Positions 1-7,966 of a DNA stretch of 64,000 bases are shown here, piece by piece. The DNA is taken from the NCBI GenBank assembly GCA_020721585.1, contig DYMK01000004.1, forward strand, positions 1 to 64,000, written 5' to 3'. This DNA comes from Sulfuricurvum sp. (GTDB taxonomy: Bacteria; Campylobacterota; Campylobacteria; Campylobacterales; Sulfurimonadaceae). Each line of letters starts with the position of its first letter. The stretch's first letter is position 1. The position numbers were made by a program, and so were the translations under genes. Below the pieces are notes generated by a model that was given only the letters and a program-made list of their open reading frames with translations, was not told the DNA's origin and did not search any database.

Positions 1-1013
1 TCGGCACCTGCACCCCCATCAAGGGTATTGGCCATGGCGTTCCCAACAAGGGTATCATTACCACTTCCCCCAATAGCATTTTCAATAACAGCACCATAAG
101 CGATACCAAGGTTGTAGGAACCATCAAGAGAAGTACCTATACCATTTAGACTATAAGCTCTAGTGGTTTGGATACTGGATAAACTCCCCTCATTAAGATT
201 GATAAGAGAAGCTTTTGATGAGTTGGCAACAGAGATAGTATCATTGCCACCCGCATCCCAAATAGTCATACGAAATGGAGCTATGTTATCGAATGAGTAG
301 GTGTCATCTCCTGTATGATACGTTGCATTGGCTCCATAAAGATATTGTATTGCTGCGATATCATAGATCATCGGAGATTGCGTATTCAACGCAACATCAA
401 GTCCGCTAGAAACATCATGCCAAAGATTATTGGAAAGATTATTGGAAGACATAACGGAGTAAAGAGGACTATTAACACTTGCTACAGAAGGTGCTTGTAA
501 CCCAAGTGCATAACCTACATCCCGTATTAACGCACTCGCTCCAGCACCTCCTTGTGTAAAATCGTTATTGCTATCTAGTAAATTATCTGCAATCCAAATA
601 TCTCCCCCACTCGTAGAAGTTGAGTTCGGCGCGTATCCCCATCCAAATGATCCATTATCCGACACTACCGATGAAACACCAAAACGGATATCCCCTACCG
701 TACTAAGGGTTTCATTAACGGGTGAAAAATTAATATTTGCAACATTTGCCCACGTGGTTAATGCTGTTGCGGCTGCGGTTTGTTGGACAGCACTAAAAGC
801 AGCAGTTGTTGTGGCATTAGGTTCATTGAGCGTAGAATAATTACTTGCCCATATTGTTGTGGCATTAAGGCTATCCCATGGGAAACTATACGTCAGGCTA
901 ATACCTGTCCCTTGACTTCCCCCCCATTTAGTCCCCTCAAGAAGAGAATCAATGTACGTTTTTCCGGATAAACCAACTTCGGTTGTTGCTGCTGATGTAG
1001 AAGGTGAACTCAT
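1..1013 (-). CDS. Serralysin-like (M10) secreted protein with degenerate zinc site, partial
   Basis: The reading frame is open from ATG at 1013 to the window edge, so at least 337 residues are present and the C-terminus is missing. A GGAG-type ribosome site lies about 7 nt upstream of the start. Residues 70-180 follow the serralysin metalloprotease pattern (TTWANVANINF, DIRFG, GGDIWI). Residues 230-337 match the M10 C-terminal module, with AIQYLYGAN, IWDAGGNDTISVANS and the RTX-type GGSGNDTLVGN. The zinc-binding site, normally HEIGHALGLxHP, reads RDVGYALGLQAP at residues 164-175: all three His and the catalytic Glu are replaced. I read this as a non-catalytic family member, probably exported by a type I system. 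It is the last visible gene of an operon with the two genes upstream. Confidence 0.75.
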   Translation of the reverse strand, partial: MSSPSTSAATTEVGLSGKTYIDSLLEGTKWGGSQGTGISLTYSFPWDSLNATTIWASNYSTLNEPNATTTAAFSAVQQTAAATALTTWANVANINFSPVNETLSTVGDIRFGVSSVVSDNGSFGWGYAPNSTSTSGGDIWIADNLLDSNNDFTQGGAGASALIRDVGYALGLQAPSVASVNSPLYSVMSSNNLSNNLWHDVSSGLDVALNTQSPMIYDIAAIQYLYGANATYHTGDDTYSFDNIAPFRMTIWDAGGNDTISVANSSKASLINLNEGSLSSIQTTRAYSLNGIGTSLDGSYNLGIAYGAVIENAIGGSGNDTLVGNAMANTLDGGAGA

Positions 1014-1094
1014 AATATACGCTCCAAAAAAATAATTATGAAATTTTCATAATAAAACGACAGAAAATAAATTTCCTATCAACGCCCAAGAAGC

Positions 1095-1331
1095 TTACTG
1101 CTCTGATGCTTTTTTGGTTAAAACACCACTCTCAATTAAACTCTCGCGTACCCGTTCCATCGCCTCCAATGTCCGTAAAAAACCCTCTAATGGGATAGCT
1201 ATTTGACCACTAACATCAAATCGAGCCTGCTTCGTCTCACTATCTTCGCCAATTAAGCGTAACATATCCATCCGAACAACACCGGAAGAAAGGCTAATAT
1301 TTCCAATAACATCACTAAATACCGTTTGCAT
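1095..1331 (-). CDS. Small conserved-looking protein of unknown function (78 aa)
   Basis: I do not recognise this family with certainty. The start has a GAGG ribosome site. There is no signal peptide or membrane segment. The middle (VVRMDMLRL, then QIAIPLEGFLRTLEAMERV) vaguely recalls the DUF3467 layout, a beta-rich half followed by a helix that begins after an 'IPLEGF' turn, but this is only a pattern impression. It lies 15 nt downstream of the adhesin-like gene and 81 nt upstream of the serralysin-like gene, so it is probably co-transcribed with both and may be a cytoplasmic helper for their export. Confidence 0.6.
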   Translation of the reverse strand: MQTVFSDVIGNISLSSGVVRMDMLRLIGEDSETKQARFDVSGQIAIPLEGFLRTLEAMERVRESLIESGVLTKKASEQ

Positions 1332-1346
1332 TTTTAACCTCGTTTT

Positions 1347-2585
1347 TTAAAGTACTTGAAGGGCAACATACGCATAAGCCCCATCCGAAATATTGGCAAT
1401 AAGCCCATTATCCAAACTGATAACAGCATGCCCAGCAGTAGTAGGTGTAGCAGTCCAATAAGGGTTAGCGGCTGTCCACTCTGATGGATATCCGCTTGTT
1501 TGCGCACCACTGTTATTGGTATCCCATATTTTTGCCATATCCGTATAGACACTATTATTGTCACTTAAAAAATAATCACTCGTTTCTGAGGTATTGCCCG
1601 TTCCTGTCGTGGGTAATGCTACCTGAACTCCATTTAAGGTTACAGTATGAGCTGTATTGGTGGTATTCCCACCAAAAATTGTATCCAGAACATCGTGACT
1701 CACAAGATCGTATTGGTATCCACTGCCTGAAGCATTAACCACAGCACCTGTGCTATCAAATTGTCCATTGACATTTTGATCAGCAGAAATTTTACCATCC
1801 CCATTTAAATCCCACGCATAATACAATTTTCCATCCACCGAAGTCATAGCGATCAGATTACCATACGTGGCACCAAGAGAGATAGTCTCTGCTAGCACAT
1901 TGGTGACACTCAACGCTACGGCCTGAGACGTTTGATTCCCAACCGTATCGGTTGCCGTAACGGTAAAATCATAGGTATTATTAACTCCATTATCGCTAGG
2001 TGCTTCATAATTGGGAGACGTTTTAAACGTAACTGCCCCTGTCGTACTATTCATAGTAAAAAGGGCAGCGTCCGTTCCACCCAAACTGTACGTAACGCCA
2101 ACATCATTGTCCGCTGTTGCTTTATAGACAGTTGTCGTAATGGAAGTATTTTCAGCAACGCTGGCTGTTGTCAAACTACTAAATACGGGCGGAGTTGTAT
2201 CCACTGATGATGGGGTGGTGGTTGAACCACCCCCCCCGCCGCCACCTGCAGCTAAGGCAACCCCACCAACGAGCAATGCACCACCAATCCATACAAGTGG
2301 AGATATACCAGCAGTTGCAACACTGGCTGTTGTTGCACCAGAAGCAGTAGTTGCATCACTTAAAACATGAGGTTGTTGCAATGTTGATGCAGCATAATGG
2401 GGTAATGCCCCGACATCAATAGAGGAAGCAGCAGCATCTGCATCCATAAAAAGGGTATTACTTTGAACATCTATAGGGGTATCGTTGTTAGGTTCCCTTT
2501 TTTTATCCATTTTTTTAGATAGGGACAGTTTGGCGGTATCCGCAACAAGAGTAAGAGAAGGGTGCACTGGAACGGTTGATTTCAT
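1347..2585 (-). CDS. Cadherin-domain surface protein, adhesin-like
   Basis: 412 residues. Residues 1-92 are polar and low in structure signals. Residues 95-120 form a hydrophobic, glycine-rich stretch (WIGGALLVGG and then a run of glycines) like the N-terminal region of BapA/LapA-type giant adhesins. Residues 128-232 form one cadherin-like domain (DTTPPVF, VAENTS, ATDTVGNQTS). The C-terminal part contains a calcium-binding type DLNGDGKIS loop near residue 258 and ends in YVALQVL, a tail seen on large repetitive surface proteins. The start is supported by GGAG 9 nt upstream. It is the first gene of the operon running to the left window edge. The exact function is not known. Confidence 0.7.
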   Translation of the reverse strand: MKSTVPVHPSLTLVADTAKLSLSKKMDKKREPNNDTPIDVQSNTLFMDADAAASSIDVGALPHYAASTLQQPHVLSDATTASGATTASVATAGISPLVWIGGALLVGGVALAAGGGGGGGSTTTPSSVDTTPPVFSSLTTASVAENTSITTTVYKATADNDVGVTYSLGGTDAALFTMNSTTGAVTFKTSPNYEAPSDNGVNNTYDFTVTATDTVGNQTSQAVALSVTNVLAETISLGATYGNLIAMTSVDGKLYYAWDLNGDGKISADQNVNGQFDSTGAVVNASGSGYQYDLVSHDVLDTIFGGNTTNTAHTVTLNGVQVALPTTGTGNTSETSDYFLSDNNSVYTDMAKIWDTNNSGAQTSGYPSEWTAANPYWTATPTTAGHAVISLDNGLIANISDGAYAYVALQVL

Positions 2586-2619
2586 TATACAAAACTCCGT
2601 AAGATTGAGGTAATAAGCA

Positions 2620-2646
2620 TTGAGTTAAAAAATCATTATAACTCAA
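2620..2646. promoter_or_regulatory. 8-bp perfect inverted repeat upstream of the surface-protein operon
   Basis: TTGAGTTA at 2620-2627 and TAACTCAA at 2639-2646 form a perfect inverted repeat with an 11-nt AT-rich spacer. It lies 35 bp upstream of the ATG at 2585 and could be an operator; there is no T-run to make it a convincing terminator. Confidence 0.35.
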
Positions 2647-2720
2647 GAAATGTAAACTTTACCTTACCGTACCGTACCTTAAGTATTGTCGCATTTTTAC
2701 TGGATCTGATACTAAAAATC

Positions 2721-2736
2721 TCGCACAAAACTTGCA
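2721..2736 (+). promoter_or_regulatory. Candidate sigma-54 (-24/-12) promoter of the ferredoxin/NifX operon
   Basis: TCGCAC-N5-TTGCA matches the sigma-54 consensus TGGCAC-N5-TTGC with one mismatch in the -24 box and the correct GC-to-GC spacing. It lies 35 bp before the ATG at 2771. A nifA gene at 46056 supplies the expected activator. No clear TGT-N10-ACA upstream activator site was found. Confidence 0.55.
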
Positions 2737-2770
2737 TAGCACATAGTATATCAAGCCAACTAAGGAGTAA

Positions 2771-3148
2771 ATGATGGCGGTAATGATTACAGATTTGTGT
2801 ATTAATTGTGATGCGTGTGTGGATGAATGTCCCGTAAGTGCGATTGTTAGTGAAGGTGATTCACCCCGCGATGATTGGGAATACACCTATGTAAAACCTG
2901 AAAAATGTATCGAATGTGTCGGTCATGCCCAAATTCCTGCGTGCGCAGCCGCGTGTCCTACCGAAGAGTGTATCGTGTGGGATATGCCTTATACGGCGGA
3001 ATTTAACGACCATTATATCAGCAACAGTGATTATGTCATTAGCTCTAGCAAAAAACGGGGATTGCTCTCGCCTGAAGTCTCTCCCCAAAGTTTTCGCGAT
3101 GACATCTCCCTTGAACAACGCCAAGCGCGTGAAGCTGTAGCGGTCTAA
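2771..3148 (+). CDS. 4Fe-4S dicluster ferredoxin, nif-associated
   Basis: 125 residues. An N-terminal CINCDACVDECP motif (residues 11-22) and a second cysteine set (CIECVGH, then CAAACP around residues 46-66) give the two cluster-binding sets of an FdxN-like bacterial ferredoxin, with a longer loop in the second set. The tail after residue 75 is family-specific. Start is ATG at 2771 or 2774, both served by AAGGAG at 2762-2767. It probably carries electrons for nitrogenase or for FeMo-cofactor assembly, as judged from the NifX-family neighbour and the sigma-54-type promoter. Confidence 0.85.
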   Translation: MMAVMITDLCINCDACVDECPVSAIVSEGDSPRDDWEYTYVKPEKCIECVGHAQIPACAAACPTEECIVWDMPYTAEFNDHYISNSDYVISSSKKRGLLSPEVSPQSFRDDISLEQRQAREAVAV

Positions 3149-3159
3149 AAGGATTTGGG

Positions 3160-3552
3160 GTGTTGATCGCATTTGCCTCTTTGGATGGAATCCATGTTAA
3201 TCAACATTTTGGGTGGTCCAAACGTTTTGAACTCTATCGTGTCTCCTCCGACACCGCGTGCTATCTCAAAACGTTGGACAGCTCTGAGGATGACATTGCC
3301 GATGAACACGAAAAACTTGCCTACAAAATTGGATCGATTAAAGAAGCCGATATTCTTTATTGCGCGCAGATTGGCCCTACTGCTTCCAAGATGGTGTTAG
3401 CGTCCAAAATCCATCCGATCCGCTCTGCTGAAAACGAACCCATTGCCGAAGCGATTGCGAAGCTTCAAGAAGTGTTATTGGGCAATCCGCCACCGTGGTT
3501 GTTGCGCATTGTTCACACCTCCAAAGATAAGGAAACCCCCTCATGTCTGTGA
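3160..3552 (+). CDS. NifX/NafY-family FeMo-cofactor biosynthesis protein
   Basis: 130 residues from a GTG start with AAAAGGA upstream. The pattern LIAFASLDGIHVNQHFGWSKRFELY, here split by its His-Phe-Gly turn near residues 15-18, is the dinitrogenase iron-molybdenum cofactor family (PF02579) fold, followed by EADILYCAQIG and ASKIHPIRS. Family members bind NifB-co or FeMo-co on its way to nitrogenase. It sits 11 nt behind one ferredoxin gene and overlaps the next by 10 nt, so the three are one operon. Whether it is NifX proper, NafY or NifY cannot be settled from sequence alone. Confidence 0.82.
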   Translation: MLIAFASLDGIHVNQHFGWSKRFELYRVSSDTACYLKTLDSSEDDIADEHEKLAYKIGSIKEADILYCAQIGPTASKMVLASKIHPIRSAENEPIAEAIAKLQEVLLGNPPPWLLRIVHTSKDKETPSCL

Positions 3553-3941
3553 TAATCAATGATACGTGCATCACCTGTGATGCCTGTTTGCAACAATGCC
3601 CTGTGAATGCGATTGTGGATGATCTCTCAAACCCGTTGGGAAAAAAACAGTACTACGTTCAGCCCGACAAATGTGTCGAGTGTGTCGGTATTTACGATGA
3701 CCCGCAATGCGCCGCCATTTGCCCTAGCATCGGATGCATCACGTGGGATATCCCTTTTAGTGCGGAATTTAACGACCATTTTTGTAACGAAACCCTCTAC
3801 AAATTGGGTACGACCAAAGAGGGAATCCTCAAATCTCCCAGTTACAAAGCCAAAAGCTACCGCAAAGATATTCCGCTCAGTGATCGGGGTGTGGGGAAAC
3901 AAGTACAAGAAGCACCCGAAGAACTGCACGAGGTGGGATAA
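3543..3941 (+). CDS. Second 4Fe-4S dicluster ferredoxin, nif-associated
   Basis: 132 residues, clearly a paralogue of the ferredoxin at 2771: CITCDACLQQCP at residues 9-20, then CVECVG and CAAICPSIGC. It shares the AEFNDHF block after the clusters and the DIPLSDR block near the C-terminus with its partner. The start codon lies inside the preceding NifX-family gene, so translation is probably coupled. Two ferredoxins flanking one cofactor carrier suggests that they serve different steps or replaced one another. Confidence 0.85.
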   Translation: MSVIINDTCITCDACLQQCPVNAIVDDLSNPLGKKQYYVQPDKCVECVGIYDDPQCAAICPSIGCITWDIPFSAEFNDHFCNETLYKLGTTKEGILKSPSYKAKSYRKDIPLSDRGVGKQVQEAPEELHEVG

Positions 3942-3949
3942 ACCGCCAA

Positions 3950-3967
3950 AACCCTTTATAAAGGGTT
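3950..3967. terminator. 18-bp palindrome between convergent genes
   Basis: AACCCTTTA followed directly by TAAAGGGTT forms a perfect 9-bp palindrome between the second ferredoxin gene and the 3' end of rdgB. It may act as a weak bidirectional terminator, but no T-run follows it. Confidence 0.3.
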
Positions 3968-4573
3968 GCAATGGGTGCGTAGCGTTTTAATCTGCTCAAT
4001 CAAAATCTTTGCCAATGCTAACGCTTTGGAGCGGTGGGATAGCTCTTTTTTGATGCTGCTTTCCAGCTCTCCAAGGGTTTTATCAAACCCCAAGGGGATA
4101 AACATCGGATCATAGCCAAACCCGTTTTCCCCCCGTAGGTGGGTAGTCACATGACCGTACATCCACCCATGCACGCAACTTTCCCCCTCCTGTGAGACGA
4201 TGGCAATGGCGGCGGTGTAATGGGCAGGAGAGGTGTCTAAGCCTTGGTCTTTGAGGGCTTGGACGAGTTTATGAAGATTATCCCGATCACTGGCATGGTC
4301 TCCCCCATAACGGGCGCTGTAAATCCCCGGTGCTCCGCCCAATACATCGACGCTAATCCCACTATCATCGGCGATAACGATGGCATTTTTATCCCCAAGG
4401 GCGGTGTAGACCGCACGGGCTTTGATAAGGGCATTGGCTTTAAAGGTGGCACCATCTTCGATGATCTCAAACCCTTTGATCACATCGGTATACGCCACAA
4501 TGTCACGCTCATGAAAAGTCTCTCGAATCTCCCGCACTTTGCCCTGATTGGAAGTAGCTAATACAATATTCAT
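3956..4573 (-). CDS. rdgB: Non-canonical purine NTP pyrophosphatase, RdgB/HAM1 family
   Basis: 205 residues, the usual length. N-terminal IVLATSNQGKVREI is the substrate-binding SNxxK motif; ADDSGISVDVLGGAPGIYSARYGG and GENGFGYDPMF are the other two signatures (positions about 67-90 and 149-159). The enzyme hydrolyses dITP, XTP and similar nucleotides to monophosphates and keeps them out of DNA. It is convergent with the nif-type operon and single. The ATG at 4573 is followed immediately by the conserved beta strand, which fixes the start. Confidence 0.95.
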   Translation of the reverse strand: MNIVLATSNQGKVREIRETFHERDIVAYTDVIKGFEIIEDGATFKANALIKARAVYTALGDKNAIVIADDSGISVDVLGGAPGIYSARYGGDHASDRDNLHKLVQALKDQGLDTSPAHYTAAIAIVSQEGESCVHGWMYGHVTTHLRGENGFGYDPMFIPLGFDKTLGELESSIKKELSHRSKALALAKILIEQIKTLRTHCNPL

Positions 4574-4676
4574 CTCAAATTATCCTTAGGTTAGACTTAG
4601 TAATTTTTTGTGAAAACCATCCCGTTAGGGGAATAGACTATAATGACACTTATTTTATCCCATCTAAGGTCATAGC

Positions 4677-5999
4677 GTGTTTAAAACCATCATGCCTCTC
4701 TCAGCGATTCTCTCGCTCCGTTTTTTTGGTCTCTTTTTAGTTCTCCCTGTCCTTTCGGCGTATGCACTCAATCTTGAGGGGGCAACGCCGTTTCTCATCG
4801 GGGTCATTGTGGGGGGATATGCCCTTACCCAAGCGATTTTTCAAGTCCCTTTTGGGGTAATGAGTGACAAAATTGGGCGTAAACCAACGCTCTTAATCGG
4901 TTTGATTGTCTTCTTGATCGGGTCGATTGTGTGTGCCACCAGTACCGATATTTACAGTCTTATGGTCGGACGTTTTTTACAAGGAGCTGGAGCAATTGGT
5001 GCGGTTATCCCTGCGATGATTAGCGACTTGGTTAATGAAGAGTCACGAGGTAAAGCGATGGCACTTATGGGGGGAACCATTGCGATTAGTTTTGCCCTTG
5101 CGATGGCATTGGGACCTGTTTTGGCTTCCCATTTTGGATTTTCGTCGTTGTTCTGGATTGCGGGAGCGTTATCGATTCTCTCTATGATCGTGTTGTTTAC
5201 CAAGGTTCCGACCCCACCGCGTATCCGACACATTTACCACTCGACGACCACGACCAAAGATATTTTAAAAGACCCCAATTTATTGAGTATGATCATCACC
5301 AATGGGATGCAAAAAGGGCTTATGACCGTCGCCTTCGTCCTTATCCCTATTATCTTGACCACGCATGAATACGGTTTTGATTGGGAGAAAAAAGATTTGT
5401 GGCAGGTCTTTATGCCCGCTATGGTCATGGGGCTTTTGGCGATGGGACCTGCCGCGGTATTTGGGGAAAAACACAATAAACCACGGGAAATTTTTCTCCT
5501 CTCAATTGTGCTGTTTATCGTTGCGTTTGCGTTGATGGGCTTTGCGACCCAAAGCTGGCAGTTTGTGGCAGGCGTTGTAAGCTTTTTTATGGCGTTTAAT
5601 ATGATGGAACCGTTGGTGCAATCGATGATTAGCAAATTCGCCAAAGTTCACCAAAAAGGTGCAGCGTTGGGGATTGCCAATGGCGTTGCTTACTTTATGA
5701 CGTTTATTGGAGGAGCAGCTGCGGGGATTGCATTGCAATATTCCAGCCGTGAGACCTTCGCGATGGGATTGATTGTTGTCAGTGGCTTATGGTTGCTGTG
5801 GACATTTAAAATGACCAATCCTCACCGTTATTCTCATTTGTACCTTTCCCTCGATCTTGTGGATATGGAGAAGTTAAACAGCCTAGAGCATGAGCATATT
5901 GCGGAGTGGTTTATCAATGAGACCGAAAACATCGTCGCGGTAAAATACCGCAAAACATTGATCGACGAAGAGGCAATTAAAGGGAAGATTAGTAAATAA
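4677..5999 (+). CDS. MFS transporter, YajR-like
   Basis: 440 residues starting at GTG 4677. Twelve hydrophobic segments can be followed; motif A (GVMSDKIGRKPTLLIG, residues about 61-76) lies between TM2 and TM3. After the last membrane segment a charged cytoplasmic tail of about 60 residues remains (from HRYSHLYLSLDL), the size and place of the YAM domain found in YajR-type exporters. The substrate is unknown; drug or metabolite:proton antiport is the family role. The stop codon is inside a terminator stem shared with the convergent rluB. Confidence 0.85.
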   Translation: MFKTIMPLSAILSLRFFGLFLVLPVLSAYALNLEGATPFLIGVIVGGYALTQAIFQVPFGVMSDKIGRKPTLLIGLIVFLIGSIVCATSTDIYSLMVGRFLQGAGAIGAVIPAMISDLVNEESRGKAMALMGGTIAISFALAMALGPVLASHFGFSSLFWIAGALSILSMIVLFTKVPTPPRIRHIYHSTTTTKDILKDPNLLSMIITNGMQKGLMTVAFVLIPIILTTHEYGFDWEKKDLWQVFMPAMVMGLLAMGPAAVFGEKHNKPREIFLLSIVLFIVAFALMGFATQSWQFVAGVVSFFMAFNMMEPLVQSMISKFAKVHQKGAALGIANGVAYFMTFIGGAAAGIALQYSSRETFAMGLIVVSGLWLLWTFKMTNPHRYSHLYLSLDLVDMEKLNSLEHEHIAEWFINETENIVAVKYRKTLIDEEAIKGKISK

Positions 6000-6013
6000 T
6001 CTTCCCTTTTTTT
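5981..6013. terminator. Bidirectional Rho-independent terminator
   Basis: AGGGAAGATT at 5981-5990 pairs with AATCTTCCCT at 5998-6007, followed by a T-run (6004-6013) on the plus strand. On the minus strand the A-rich sequence preceding the stem gives a shorter U tract for rluB. The MFS stop codon (5997-5999) overlaps the loop and right arm. Confidence 0.8.
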
Positions 6014-6015
6014 GA

Positions 6016-6969
6016 TTATTTTTTAAATTGATAGTCGCTTTTGGGTTTGTATTTATTCGTCCCAAATACTTCATTGATCGGTTTGACTTTTTTATCTTTG
6101 ACAAATTCCCGTTTGGTCACTTTTTTGACCTCAACGGTGGGTTTGGGAAGCGGTTTACCGGCGATTTTGGCTTTGGCTTTTTTATCGTTTTGTTTCATCT
6201 TTTCCGATTTTTCGAGGGTGTCGAGAAATTCACGCAAGGAGGTATATTCATTACGCTCCAAAAAGCGTACTTTCCCTGTGGGGAGGTTATTGAGTTCAAT
6301 CCCCCCAAAACTAAGCCGTTTAAGATCGACGATTTCCGCCCCAAAATGGGCAAAAAAGCGGCGAAGTTCACGGTTTTGACCCTCACCGATGGCGACTTTG
6401 AGAATCGAATAATCCCCTTGGTCTTTTTGGACTTGATAGGCATAAAACGGAGCAAAGCTCATGGATTCGATCGGGGAATGGTCATGCGCTCCCGCAGAAG
6501 CATCCTCAAGCTCTAACCCCTCACCCATGGCGACTTTCATCGCATCACTCACCGCCCCTTTGATCTTGATTCGATAGACCCGCTCCATTTTGGAGGTCAT
6601 CAAAGCAGTGGCAACGCGGGAGGCATCGGTAAGCAACAATAACCCCTCAGAGGCAAAATCCAGTCGCCCTACGGGGATAAAATGTTTGTAATTGCTAGAG
6701 AGCGTATCGTAGATCGTACGACGCTTTTGGGGATCTTTTTTGGTCACCAACTCACCACGGGGTTTGTTGTACACAATGACGGTAAACTGATCGGTTGCGG
6801 TCACTTTGTGACCACTGATGGTGACATTGGCATTGCGTTCGTCCACCGATACGGCGGGATTTTTTTCGATCTCCCCATCGATACGGACGTATCCATCCAA
6901 AATGGCTTGATCGGCTTCTCGACGTGAATAGGTCGAGTAGTGGGCTATAAATTTATTCAGTCGCATCAT
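6016..6969 (-). CDS. rluB: 23S rRNA pseudouridine synthase, RluB/RsuA family
   Basis: 317 residues. N-terminal S4 domain (MRLNKFIAHYSTYSRREAD), then the catalytic block GRLDFASEGLLLLT with Asp near residue 104, and the late signature EGQNRELRRFFAHFG. The last 60 residues are a basic, disordered tail rich in Lys, as in many RluB proteins, likely for RNA contact. The start ATG overlaps the kdsD stop; a second in-frame ATG at 6966 is equally possible. The modified base is predicted to be in 23S helix 80 by family analogy (RluB U2605), not by anything visible here. Confidence 0.9.
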   Translation of the reverse strand: MMRLNKFIAHYSTYSRREADQAILDGYVRIDGEIEKNPAVSVDERNANVTISGHKVTATDQFTVIVYNKPRGELVTKKDPQKRRTIYDTLSSNYKHFIPVGRLDFASEGLLLLTDASRVATALMTSKMERVYRIKIKGAVSDAMKVAMGEGLELEDASAGAHDHSPIESMSFAPFYAYQVQKDQGDYSILKVAIGEGQNRELRRFFAHFGAEIVDLKRLSFGGIELNNLPTGKVRFLERNEYTSLREFLDTLEKSEKMKQNDKKAKAKIAGKPLPKPTVEVKKVTKREFVKDKKVKPINEVFGTNKYKPKSDYQFKK

Positions 6970-7934
6970 GAGATACCTGCTTCCACGAGAGTATGAAGGT
7001 GCAGCGCACCTTGGATAATGCCATCACCATCGGTGACGACCAACAATTGGATTTTTTTGGTTTCGATGAGAACAAGGGCATCACTGGCGAGCATCGTCCC
7101 ATCCTGAATCACCAGTGGGTGGATTGTGGCGTACTTTTTAGCGGAAGATTCAAGGGAAAAATCCTCCCCCAACAATGCCCGACGAATATCCCCATCGCTG
7201 AGTAATCCTGAAAGTTTTCCTGCTTTATCGGTGAGCATGACCGTTCCCAGTCTTCCCTCACTAAGGACTAAAATTGCCTCTTTAAGGGGGGTATTTTCAT
7301 CCACAATGGGGAGATTTTGGGTGCGCATCACATCGCTTACTTTGACAAACAGTTTTTTCCCCAACGCACCACCCGGATGAAACGAGGCAAAATCCTCTTT
7401 TTTGAAATTGCGCGCTTCCATCATACACACCGCCAACGCATCCCCCATGGCTAAGGTCAACGTGGTGGAACTGGTGGGGGCGATATTGAGGGGACACGCT
7501 TCGAGTTGAACGCTGATGGTGAGGATCACATCACTAAACCGCCCCAAAGTCGAAGTGTTGTTTTTGGTCATCCCAATAAGGGGGATAGCAAACCGTTTGA
7601 TATGGGGCAAGATGGCATTAAGTTCAGGGCTTTCCCCACTGTAGCTAATGGCTAATACCACATCCTCTGATCCGATCATCCCCAAATCCCCATGCAACGC
7701 TTCAGTAGGGTGGAGAAAAAAACTAGGCGTTCCGGTGGAGGCGAAAGTGGCGGCAATTTTTGCCCCAATGAGTCCTGACTTTCCCACCCCGGTGACGATG
7801 AGTTTTCCAGTGCATCCCAAGAGGAGCGTGACTGCGGCGGGGAACTCTTCTCCGATGGTTTTTATGGCATCACGGAGTGCCTGCGCTTCGATTTCAAGTG
7901 TGTTTTTGGCTAGTGCGATATAATCCTTATTCAT
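6966..7934 (-). CDS. kdsD: D-arabinose 5-phosphate isomerase, KdsD/KpsF
   Basis: 322 residues from ATG at 7934. The frame stays open upstream to 8105, but that extension is unrelated and would run through the divergent nnr gene, so I chose the MNKDYIALA start. SIS domain (residues about 30-170) with GVGKSGLIGAK and TEALHGDLGM, followed by two CBS domains (about 200-322). It converts ribulose 5-phosphate to arabinose 5-phosphate, the first step to Kdo in lipopolysaccharide. The stop overlaps the rluB start, so the two genes are translated from one message. Confidence 0.93.
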   Translation of the reverse strand: MNKDYIALAKNTLEIEAQALRDAIKTIGEEFPAAVTLLLGCTGKLIVTGVGKSGLIGAKIAATFASTGTPSFFLHPTEALHGDLGMIGSEDVVLAISYSGESPELNAILPHIKRFAIPLIGMTKNNTSTLGRFSDVILTISVQLEACPLNIAPTSSTTLTLAMGDALAVCMMEARNFKKEDFASFHPGGALGKKLFVKVSDVMRTQNLPIVDENTPLKEAILVLSEGRLGTVMLTDKAGKLSGLLSDGDIRRALLGEDFSLESSAKKYATIHPLVIQDGTMLASDALVLIETKKIQLLVVTDGDGIIQGALHLHTLVEAGIS

Positions 7935-7966
7935 AAAAAAGATTATAGCCGAAATGGACTTTATCC

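Noticed and set aside
315-971. Plus-strand open frames of 60-90 codons
   Set aside because: They are shadows of the minus-strand serralysin-like gene, whose frame is continuous and shows family motifs.
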